A stretch of 64,000 nt of DNA. Origin: Distichodus sexfasciatus. Taxonomy: Eukaryota; Chordata; Actinopteri; Characiformes; Distichodontidae. Numbering within the stretch: position 1 is the first letter of the stretch; each line of letters opens with the position of its first letter. Below, piece after piece: positions 29,786 to 41,700 of the stretch. The translations under genes and the position numbers were made by a program. The stretch is taken from assembly GCA_032718565.1 (NCBI GenBank), contig JAVGVS010000002.1:8517878-8581877 (forward strand), given 5' to 3'. Under the pieces are notes generated by a model. It was not told where the DNA came from. It ran no database searches and saw only the letters and a program-made list of their open reading frames with translations.

Positions 29786-30425
29786 ATTAGGAAATGAAAG
29801 TCTTGACAAGAGCATCAATTATTTGTAATACAAACACAAAATATAATTCTAAATAAAGAACACACCAATGACAGATTATTCATTTTTTTTATTATCAAAA
29901 TAAACATATTCATTTTAACATTGTACTGGGATTTTTCATGGCTCAAAGGAACTGCCCGCAGCCCTTCAGTACCACCATATTGTCATTTTCATCATAGCAT
30001 ATAACAGGAAAGTATAGCATGATATCTTTAATGAGATCCAAACATGACTGATAATCTGTAGTCTCAAACACAAAAAAATCCTATCCACTGAATGTATGAA
30101 CACCAAATTTGTTCCACTTCACCACCTAAACTTGTACTCCATTATGTGGGTGAATAAATGAAGTTCACATGGTTGCACCATAACTGGATCTGAGTTATCC
30201 ATCCAATTTACTCCAATTCAGCTTCAATCTAAAGACTATTAGTTTCAGAATATTCCCATCTTTGACATACTATATGCTGAGATGCTGAACAGCTTTTACG
30301 AAAACATGTTGCCCCCTTCTTATATGCAACATGTAGTTTTGAAAAATATGCCTATTTTGGAAGTAATTAAAATTTAATTGCTAACTTATTTGAATTGACG
30401 TTTACCCCAAACTGAGTTTAATTAG

Positions 30426-30950
30426 TTTATTTTGTCTAATATCTTGGCAAATATTTGTTCTCCTGTTTCAAAAGCAACTGAATATTCTTCCACACACATG
30501 AAGAAACTATTACACTGGAAACAACAATGCACTTTAATCTTCCCAAACAAGCTGAAAGATGTTGTCCTAAAAAGTAATAAAAGAATAACAAAAAAGGCTT
30601 TTTTGAAATAGCTTCGCATATTAGTTATTCGTGCCAAGAGAAAAGAAAAAGAAAACAAAAATGATAAGCAACATTTGGAAGGCGCAAATTTCCAGATTTA
30701 CTTAGGGAACTGAATTAACCAACACCTGTTACCATGTGATCCATCAGGCTGGAGGTCTGGAGGAAGTTACATATGAGCATAAACCCATCAAATCACCCGT
30801 TCTTCTTCTTCTTTCCTTTTAATCAGGACTGAACCAGCCACTCCCGTTTTGCAGCTTTACTGAGCTCGCTAGTGTCCACATCTGATGATCATTAATGTCT
30901 GAAGATTTACTGTTCATTTCACCCACAGGGCTTGAGCAGGATAGAAGCTG
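30426..30950 (-). promoter_or_regulatory. large1 proximal 3' UTR with candidate poly(A) signals
   Basis: On the minus strand an ATTAAA lies at 30823-30818 and an AATAAA at 30431-30426, about 130 and 520 bases past the stop. A further AATAAA is at 29893-29888. Which is used cannot be decided from sequence alone; LARGE1 transcripts in other vertebrates have long 3' UTRs. Confidence 0.35.
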
Positions 30951-31148
30951 CTAGCTGTTGTTTTCTGCAGTCATGTATTTGAGCGCGGCAAAGCCGTAGC
31001 GGCGAGACATGTTCTGCTGAAACTCTTCTTTGAGAGTCTTGAGACACACTCTGTACTGTTCATTTGAGCGGAACTTGGTGATGTCGAAGCTGGGCGCGTG
31101 AGGCATGTGGATCATATACGCATTGGGGAGAACCACAAACTCGTATTC
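30951..31148 (-). CDS. large1: large1 coding exon 14 (C-terminus and stop)
   Basis: Encodes EYEFVVLPNAYMIHMPHAPS, then FDITKFRSNEQYRVCLKTLK and onward to MTAENNS, followed by TAG. The acceptor is CTGTACAG. The terminal AENNS motif is shared with LARGE1 and not LARGE2. The 3' UTR continues below 30951. Confidence 0.95.
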   Translation of the reverse strand, partial: EYEFVVLPNAYMIHMPHAPSFDITKFRSNEQYRVCLKTLKEEFQQNMSRRYGFAALKYMTAENNS

Positions 31149-34100
31149 CTGTACAGAAAACCAAAAAAATACATTCAATTAAAAGACAATGAAAACAAAA
31201 CATTTTTACATTCAGATTTTGGGACAATATAAACTGATAAAAAGTATGATCTGGCATCATAAAAAGAAGTGAAAAATGTTATTATTTCTTATTTGTAATG
31301 TCTTAATTGGCAAACACAAAACAGACACACGAGAGAAACTGATACAGATCTGACTACACACATATCTGAGATCAGTGTTCAGTGGGGGGAAATTAATTTT
31401 CAGGTCTGGCTGAAGGCTGCATACAGAGGCTTTACAAGTAACCAACCGAACCAACACAATACACTAATTACAGACTGCTTTCTTAAAATGCACTAATTAT
31501 TTTTTAATCTGTTTTAATTAATTGAATAAATCATTTCAGTCTGCTCCATTAACCCTCACAAGTGTTCTCATACATTATCAATTGGCTTGCAAGATGTGCA
31601 GTCATGTAAATTAATTAGATCAGAAGTATTCTGGTTGCAGAATTGTTTTAAATAATTTAGAGTTTTAAAAATAATTTAAGCCAGTTGTTGCCATTAAATT
31701 TTTGCAGTAAAACTAAAGGATATAACACAAGTTAAACAGTGAATGTAGGGATGTCGGAAGAAAACAAAGTTAATGTACTGTCACAATGACCATAAAGTCA
31801 AGATGTTATGTATAATATTCTTGACCTTGAAATTAGCACTGAGATGGGTTGTAAATAAGTGCAAATCTGCCAAATATGGAAACTATTCTTGTTGAAAACT
31901 GACACAATTTATTGACTGTATAAAACAGTGTTAACATGGAAGAGAAGACATGCAATTTTAATTGTTTAGTAGCAAACACAAAAGGAGAAAATACATAGTA
32001 ATTTATCAAACAAAGTAGACTAGGAATAAACAGAAACAACTACAACAAAACAGATGCCAGACGTAAAAGAAAAGCTAAATAACTTTTATTTCTACCATCA
32101 CAATGTATGTTCGGGCTTGTTTACTTTACCTGAGCGTCCAGTTCCATAATGTGGGCCACTTTGTTCCAGCCGAATCCTACAAAGCGGCGGTCGTACTCAG
32201 GACTGTCCCTCCTCACCATCACGTATGGCTCAAAGTCCGACTCCCACTGCACCCTGTACGGCGTCGTGGCTGTTCGCCATTTGGCAAAGTTGGTCGGTGC
32301 GTGACCTTTAGTCCATACATGATACCTGAGGAACACATGAACGGTAATCAAGTGAAGTACAGTCGTAAGACTCAAGTTTATAAAATCTATAGGATAAATT
32401 TGTCATATGAGATGAGAAAAAAAAAGAACTTCAGACATGCCAACTTCAAGGCCAACAGCACTCCATTTTGGTCTCTTCAGAGTTTGACTGATTCTGTTCT
32501 AAAATGGACTGCTTTTTACATATTTAAGTAAATATCCTGGTCTCAGACAGTTCTGTACTTACTGATATACTTCCGAAAGCTAGCCTCTGTGCTCTTATTG
32601 AAAGAATGATCCAAAGCAGTGGACAACAAACCTTAACCATCCCTGCTCCCTCCTGAAATTCTATTTCAGTCCAATTTTTTAAAAAAGGTCAAAAATCTTG
32701 GCGTATCATTTTATGTGGCCATAATATTGTTATAACTGAACTTTGCAGTACGTTTTATCTGAATTTGATAACTGTGGTGTGCTTTACCTGAATGTGAAGA
32801 GGGTGCCCATGTCCAGCTGGGACAGCAGCTCAGCCTTGGACTTGGGGAAGGACAGCCGGTAGCGCAGCGTCTCAAACGCAGGCACCACCAGAGCCTTCTT
32901 AGTGTTGGCCATGTCCAACTGCACCACTGACTTCCTGCAGGACGCACACAGTAACCAGTTCAGATCTTCCTTCTTTAGAGGCTTAGATCATCTATGTTTA
33001 ATGTACCTTTTGTTTTCATGTTCGTTTCATGGCATTTAAAATGGCATTTACACTGCATTTTACAAAGACTGAATGCTCCTGAAAATGTCAAAGGGTGTAG
33101 CCAGAAAACAATGAGAAATCATCTGAATTCAAGTGGGGTATAAGTGTACTACTGCCATTACTTCAATTTAAATCCATAAAACATGTTGTATTAAGAATCT
33201 CTAAATATGATAAATTGCCTTTTAAAATCATGTCAAACTGTTTAACCATTTTTCGCTGCAGTGGTGGATATGTTGATATAAGTGAATGTGTCTGCATATT
33301 ATATATAGACAATAACCAGTTACAATATCTATAAAATGAATAAATACACACAATGAATTGAACTGCTATTTCTAAAACTTTTGCAGAAAATGTTCATGTT
33401 TGAAATTTTTTAAGAAAGGAGAACACCTACAACTCCATCGAAGCCATGCTTTGTGTTTTAACCCCCAGTGTCCTGCCGTCTTATTTTATTTACGCAGATG
33501 TGTGTCTTACCTGAGGTACTCGTAGAGTCCATACATGGGCAGGAAGTCGATGTCTGACAGGAACATGTAGGGGGTGTTGACCTGCCTCATGGCCACGTTA
33601 CGCAGCAGGTTGACGGGGTAGAACTGACCCTCCTTGTAGACGATGTGGTATCCCACGTTGCTTCTGCTCATCAGCACTTCAGAGCCCTGAGCGTAGCGCA
33701 GGAACTGCTGGGCCTCGGCGTCAGACAGGTAGAGAGCCAGACTGATGGGACCTTCCCAGTGTTTACAGATGGCCTCCAGCATCTGCAGCCTGCGGGCCAC
33801 ATGAGAAAGCTGAATGGGACTCAGTCACCAATATTTTACATTAAAAAATTTTCTTAAATTTGTTCTTAAAGAAGGTAAAACAGAATAATATTAAATCACT
33901 GTAGAATTGAAGAAAACCCAATACACTAATGTATTGTACCAACATGCACACAATAAAATTTGTGCAATAAAAGTTGTAGTTACCTAAGAACAAATCTTAA
34001 GTAAGAAGACAGGTGAACGTGAGAATCTTAATGAACACTACATAAATGGGTTTTAAGAACAAACTTCTTATTAAAATATTCAGCAAATGTTGGTTGTTCT

Positions 34101-37100
34101 TAAAGACACAATGAACAAATCTTTACCAAAATATTTATTTATAAATATTTATTCAACCAGATTGCTTTCACTGAATGCTAGCATTATGAGGTTTCAGAAA
34201 ACTTTATCCCGGAGGAAACTGCTCGCATCCCGACTGCACAATCACATAAAGACACAAAGACAGAGCACTCCAGAATAAATTACCCAAGAACAGAAATATA
34301 TATTTTAAAAAAACAGTATATCAAGGGTAAAATATATAGTACCAAATACCAAGACTGGATGTTCAGAAACAATTCAGAACAACACAAGCCCGACAATCAG
34401 GTGGCCCAAATCATGGAACAGCCAGAGTCAATAAAGGTAGTACAGCTACTTTAACAAAGACAAAAATGGTTTTGTGGCCAAACCAGCTCGACAAACCAGC
34501 TTAAGCTAGGCGCTGAATGCTTAACCAGCATCAAACTAGTAATTAGCAGCAAATGAACATCATGAACCAACTTGAAATCGGTGTTGCGTTTGTGCTGGTT
34601 GTTTCATCATGTTTCTAATGATACGTATATCACACAAAAGCTCCATGTTATCTGGAGACATGGGCAACAAATTCCCAAGTGCACGTTACTCTTAAAATCC
34701 TTGGTAATAGCCAAGTTAGATGCCTATACACTTCTCTTAACTGTTATAAAAGGTAATGGATTAATCTCCACTGTTAAGACTTTTACGGCCAAGGTGAGGC
34801 AGTTTTCTGTTGATTTATAGAGTTCATCAAATAATATGTTGGGTCATAAAAAGTCTCTTTGAAATTAGTTGTTAGTGGTGAGGCAAAGTGAGCTGTTAGT
34901 GGTGAAGTCTATAAAAAGACAGAACTGTGAAATCTTAACATTAACATAATCAGAACAACGATCCTATTAGAGATCAAATCAAATCAGATGAAAGTCGAAT
35001 AAGGAATGAGGAAAATGAGTCACGGTTCCTCAACACTTCAAGGTGAGACAAAGAGTGTTCATTACTGCACTTATGTCTTTACTCATGGAGCATATCATCC
35101 TTTTCACTCAGATTATTACCTTCAGATCAAAGTAAAACTTTATACTTGTAAATGGTAAACGTTTCTGGTCAATGGGCCTCATTCATCAAAATTTATGAGG
35201 ATATAATTCTTGCTTAAATATGTTCTCAAGACTTTGAAATAGTTTAATATTACACAACTGTAGAATTAAAGAAAACCTAGTAACCTACTGTTTAAAAAAA
35301 AACAATTGAGATTCTGCTCTGACCCAAGTCTTATAATGAGAAAGTACTGGGGTCAGTTCAAGAATCTTTGTGAAAACTGTGTAAATAGGTTATAAGAACA
35401 AAGTTCTTTTTAAGAATTGTTTCTGAATGAGGCCCGTTGCCCTTGAGTTTTTTCCTCATACCTGTCCATGGAGAGCTGGGCTACCAGAGTGACGTCGGTC
35501 TGGTCAGTGCTGGGCTGCTTCTCATAGTGAAGGAAGTAGAGGTGAGTGCGGTGCACAGTGAAGCGCTCGCGCCGGAACTCGTAACACGGGTCATCCTCGT
35601 CCAGCTCCAACAGGGTCTTCTGGAGCTGAGGACAAGACCAAGACCATTGAAAGAGAAGCAAATACATCAACTCTCAAACTCTCAGAAGCACCTACATTCT
35701 CACTGTAGTGTAGTTGTGTTGTAGATGCACCTACATTCTCACTGTTGTGGTCGGTCTCACTTGGACATCCGAACAGTTCCCTCCTCAGCAGGTTTCCGTC
35801 GTACTCCAGGAAGGTGAGGTAAAGGTTCCTGAAGAACTCCACGTGTTTGTTCTTCACACGCAGCTTCTTAGGGGAGTTCCAGTGGATCACCTGCACACAC
35901 ATGCAGAGACAATTTAATGAACTTCTTGTTAGGCGTTTAAAGGACAACCCCACTGCGTCTGAGCCCTGCTACAGGAGACAAGTGAGGTGCAGAGATCTTG
36001 TTCCCAGCAAAATGTAATTAAAAATGGAATGTAAATGTAAGGGCAAACGTTATGGTGAGAAACAAACTAATGAAATGAGTCTTAACAGAGGGGGTTGACC
36101 ATCCTTATCTGCCTCCCACCCCAGCAGAAATGAATTACTAAACATTAGCTAACCTTGATGTACGCAAACCTCCACACAAATTGCACACACAAACAAACAG
36201 CTCTCCCCCTCCCATTTACCTTGAGATCGGACACATCTTTGTAGCACTTCTCAGAGCGTGTGTGATCAGACAGCTGGACATTCCAGTAGCAGGGCAGCTG
36301 GTGCACCAGGAAGGGGTTCTGTTTGATCACAGCGTTGAAGATGTCCTGCAGAACACAACACCACCACTTACATCACGTTACATCACATTCAAACACATGC
36401 TGGCACCTACAGACACTAAAAAAGTCAGACCCATTTGATATCAGGCCTGTAACGTCAGACAGATGGCATATAACGTTTTAATCATAACACTAAAACCTAA
36501 CCCAAGATAATAAGAGGGGAGACAGTGGGGTAATGGTATTATGACTTTGAATGTTAATCCAGTGAAACATTAGGGAACAGGCTGCGTTTTAGCAGGAGTT
36601 TTCTGCAACAGATTTCAGGCTCAACACAGAGTTTTCTGGTTTAAAAGAGTAATATTCTACTTATAACAGTGCCAACAGCTTCCTTTACATGATCATGATG
36701 TAATTAAACAAGAGGGAGAAGGAGACAAATTAAGAATGCGTTGTACTCAGGATGTAAGCAGAATGTTCAGCCCCCCTCGGTCTAGGATGTGTGCTTGTGT
36801 GTGTCTGTGTGTCTACCTGATCCACTATTAAAGAAGACAGCATGCTCATCAGCGCTCTCCTCTGTGGTGTGTGTGTGGGGGTGTGTGCATATCTGATCTA
36901 CCTCCACAGCAGACAGCATGCTCATCAGCTCTCTCGTGTGCGTTTGTGTGTATGTGCATCTATCTGATGTGCCACTAAAGTAGACAGCACGCTCATCAAC
37001 TCTTTGGCATCTGTGTGTGTGTGTGTGTGTGTGCGTGTGTGTACCTGATCTGCTAGCGAAGTAGACAGCATGCTCATCAACTCTCTCTCTGCCGTCAGTC

Positions 37101-38674
37101 TCCACATCTGCTCCCATCTCAGCTTCCTCAAACGATCTAACAGCAACAGAATCACACCTGTAACACACACACACACACAAAACACAGACACAGACACAGG
37201 CAAAACAAAGACACAGAAACTACTCATTAAAATCTGAACATGGCATAAATTACATGGTATGTTTATTCACTGTCCTCAGAATGTTAAGACTAAAACGTGA
37301 TGGCTGAAATCCTCCGGCTTTGAAAAAACCTGAATTTGGGGCTTCATAAACTGCACAGCAAATCTCATTTCAATGCATATGTAACAGACCAGTAAGTAGG
37401 GCTGGGTGATACGGCCTAAAAATATCACGATACTTTTAAGCTATATCGCGATACACAATATATATCTCAATATAGTCTCTCTTTCTGGGAGAGAACTACA
37501 TTTCCCACAGCCCCCGCACAATAATGCGATGGACGCGCGTCTGGAATAAACACTGAAAATATCAACTAAAAAGCTGTATTGTGAGTAGAACGCTGATTGT
37601 TATTTTTCAGCTAAAATATGATTTTTGTCTGTAAGACAGGGGACGATGACTGTCTGACGGCTGACTCACCCGTGTTGAAGCCTCGGCCCAGCGCAGGCCA
37701 CGGACGATGGTTTTTCCACAGGTTACCCAAATACCAGTCACTCTGATTCTCCACCAACCCCAACACCTGCTGACCTGAGAGAAAGAGAAAGAGAGTGTGC
37801 TATAGTAAAGAGCAATATCATTAAACAGATGGTCTGCTGCATCATCCCCAATAAAGGAATAAACATCTGTCTGTTTGAAATCTCATTAGCATTGTGAAGA
37901 ACACTCCTGCTTTACATCCACTAATAAGTAATGTTACTGTTGTCAGGACTAGGGGTGTTGAAATTAATGTTATAATCGATGCATCGCGAAGCGGACGATT
38001 CGATTATATCATAATGACATTGTTTGGTGATTTTCTGGCGGCGGCATAAAAATTCTAGTTAAAAAGTAGTTTCGGTAGTGACTGTGGCTGCCTGATGCGA
38101 GTACAGCGCTGCTCCGGGTAGAAGTAACTCTCATCTCACTGACGGCACTCACCGCATGCGCGGCAGCCGAGAATGGCGGAGGGAGTAAATTTCGCGTAAT
38201 AATATAATTTTGCACGCAAACTGTATTTTTCCTCTCTAATGTCTTTTTTCCTCTCGATGTGTTAAATCTCTTCGCACGCTAAGTAAATTACTGACGAGCG
38301 GCTTTTTTGCTCGAGTGAGATTTCCACGCGCGCGGTTTGAAAGGGGCGGGTTTTGGCAGTTTGGGGGCGGGGTTTGGCTGTTTCTGCCTGTGAATCCTAC
38401 TGGCCGATGGCTTCTAGTTTTGTGATTGACTGCACGTTACAGAAAGTTTATATAGAAAAACCAAAGATGACGGAGGAAGAGGAACAGCGGCAGGTAGGTT
38501 AAACGCAAGTTATAATTATAATTTAATAGTTAGGGCTTACACGTTTAATAAGCACGCAATCGGTGGCTCCCCTTGCCCACTTGTCTGTCCCCAATTCAAC
38601 ATAAACACAGATGCAGTTACAGACTGCAGCGAGGCACATCATTGGGATGCTGAAGCAGGCGTTATAGCTCCATC

Positions 38675-38709
<35 letters not shown>

Positions 38710-41700
38710 AAGACTGATGGCCCAGAATTAAACTTTTGTAGTATTTGCATAATCATCCATTACGCTTCGTGCTTTGTTGATCCTCTGATGGTATGTAAGG
38801 TTGACATACTTATTATATTAGTTGTAATCCTTAAACAGCTTGCAGACGAGTGTCAGAAAACTACATAGGTAAACTTCCAAAATGGTAACATACCATTGTA
38901 ACATTTATGGTAGAGTTACAAAGGCCTTGGTTACTTTACCTTTTTCCAAATCTAACGTCTGTGTTTATGTTGAATTGAGGACAGACAAGGGAGCCTACAT
39001 CTCACTGCTTGTATTTGTATTTGAAAACAATATGAAGTAATGCATAAAAAATGATGGGCTGCATCGTGATGCATCGCGATGCATCGAGATATCGAATCGA
39101 ATCGAAGACCTGATAATCGTAATCGAATCGAATCGTGAGACCAGTGACGATTCACACCTCTAGTCAGGACTCAGGCATTCACTCTCAGAAGACATAACTA
39201 CTGCTGTATTGATAAGGATATTTATCAATTTCCTTCAGAAATAATATGTAAAAGAGTTATCACTTGGAATACTTTTTAAGAGATACTGTTAGTCAGACGT
39301 TTTAAGAGATACTGTTTTATTAGTAGATTGGATATAGAATTTTTTTATACTAAAACTGTTACTAACCTCATGCACATTCAGTGTAAAAGTTTGCCACTTT
39401 TGTAGGTAATACTGCATCCAAATTGTCTCTCTTTCTACTTCTACTTCTAGCTGTAGTTTAAAGTTATATTTAATACTCCATTTCTAGTTTAAAATGTATA
39501 TTTTGTATTCTATTCATATATTGTTTATTCCATGTGCCTTATTTGTTCTTTGTTCCCTATTTCTTGTTGCATTGTGAAAACTGGAGCCACGCCATCTCGT
39601 CTCTCTGTATGTCTGTACAGTATATAGCAGAGATGACAAAGTTTACTTTGACTTTGGAATATACTCAAATGAAAAATGGATCAGCTTTACTAAAGGATCT
39701 TTTCCTGACAAGGTTTGAAAGGGATTAAATTACCTTTGTTTAAGATCACATGATTCAGAACAGCTTTACTAGGCTACACCCACAAAATACACAGGATTTA
39801 ATTTTACATTGTTGTGCATCTGTAACTGCAAATGGAGCACCACCAGTTTTGTTAATTCATAACACTAACGAAGGAATCTATAAACATTTGCTATGCTATT
39901 TAATGAGTTTCATATCAGTGAATCAGTTACTGTAATACATATGTGACTCTGCACGGCAAAACCAGTTGCTTGTCGCAAATTTTCAAAATTGAGTTATTAT
40001 GTTTTCATGAAAGGGCATAAATCAAGCTTCAAAACGATACCTATTTCGAATGAATGGGACGACATATGACTGAGATATCAACATTCAAAGGAGTCGGGTT
40101 TCTCCTGTCACGCCAAGTGAGAAACGGAGAAATCTGCCTTTGAAGTTGACTATCGTAACCTCACAGGCGGCTTGAATGCTTGATCCGGCAGCTCGTTTGT
40201 ATTTACGGTAGCCCTACGCTGCATTCACAGCCCTGCGGATGGCGCCTACCTCGTCAGGATTAACTGAACTCGGGGAGGCGAAGATGATTCGGAGAAATAT
40301 CTTCACGCTGAATCAGCAGGTGGATTTACGTAAATATTGAAGTAGAAGCGGTCAAAACAAACTTTAACATTCTGCTGGAATTGAATTCCTCACCTCCAAG
40401 AAATCCAAATTTTTAGGATGGAAAAATTAAGTTTTCATCAAAATTGATTCACAACAGTACAATTACAGACCTTCCACTGTTTTCAAAACACTAAAAACAA
40501 AATCCAAAGTTTTTACCCCATGCAACATAAACAGTCGTTTTTCTCGGAAACCTCCGTTGCGACAAGACGTGGAGGGTCACATATACTATAAACATTCATT
40601 CACTCATTCATTATCAAATTGCATAAGCCCAGCTTGGGATCGGGGAGGTGGGAAGCGAGGACCAACACTGGGCAGGCGCCAACACACCTGAGGCACCCAC
40701 CTCACCTGTTCGCCTCCCATTCACCTTACGGGGCGATTTAAGTCATGACTGCTTTTTTGGACATGTGGAAACCCGGGCCCCGTCGAAGCCCCACCACAAG
40801 ACACGGGGAGAGGCATGCAACTCCACAAGGCCCTATGACCGACCAGGGTCTCGAACCAGGACCTTCTCGGCACCAGCCGAACCTTGGCCACCCCAACTAC
40901 TATGTCACTGTTCCGCCAGATACTATGTAGATGTATTATAAATGTGCTTATGTTTTTTTCAGCATATATTGCTAAACTATAAATCACTCAATGACTGCTT
41001 TAACTTGACATGCCTTTGTTAATTCAGTCTGTGTGTGTGTATGCAATTCAAAAAAGATTTCAACCAAGTCAAATCATACTAGATGGAGACAACATCACAT
41101 ACTTCTTATTCTGATATATACTTATTTCCCAGAAATGTATCGTAGCAAGAAAATCATTTTACAGCATAAATCATCTGACACTGCCTTTAGACATTAGCAT
41201 ACGTATACCTAAAATGACTACACTTAAAATTGATGGGATATTTTTGCAGTGTAAGAGAATCGAATAGGAATTGTAATTTTTGTATTATTCTGGTTGTAAA
41301 GGAAATATGGCAGGGTCATAAATCTCATAAGACCATAATTATAGAGCCCCATTCTTTCTGGCTTTGTCCTCTATTTTTTCATGGAAGAGACAAAATCCTA
41401 TGTAAGCATAAAGACAATGGCTGAAATATGCAGCCAAATCAAAAATTCAGCTAAGGCAGTTGAGCTTAACAGACCGATTTTTAAAATATGTTTGAATATT
41501 GTTTACTTGAGGTTTACATTTTTATTTGCGATTTGTAGTGTTTTTTCGTATACAAATTAACGACTCCTCATAAGAAATACAGTTTCCAGACAGTTTAGCA
41601 GTGGCACAAATTCACGGGCAATTATTTTTGGCAAAAGGATGTATTTGTAATTGTAAAGGATTTATTTGCCTTACAAATTAACAGTAATATAATGGGAAAT

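Noticed and set aside
36780..37160. Regularly spaced repeats resembling a CRISPR array
   Set aside because: Eukaryotic minisatellite derived from exon 7; repeats are degenerate and the spacers are microsatellite.
36145..37227. Minus-strand frames rich in Thr-His repeats
   Set aside because: These are read-through of real exons 7 and 8 into CA/TG microsatellite introns, not separate genes.
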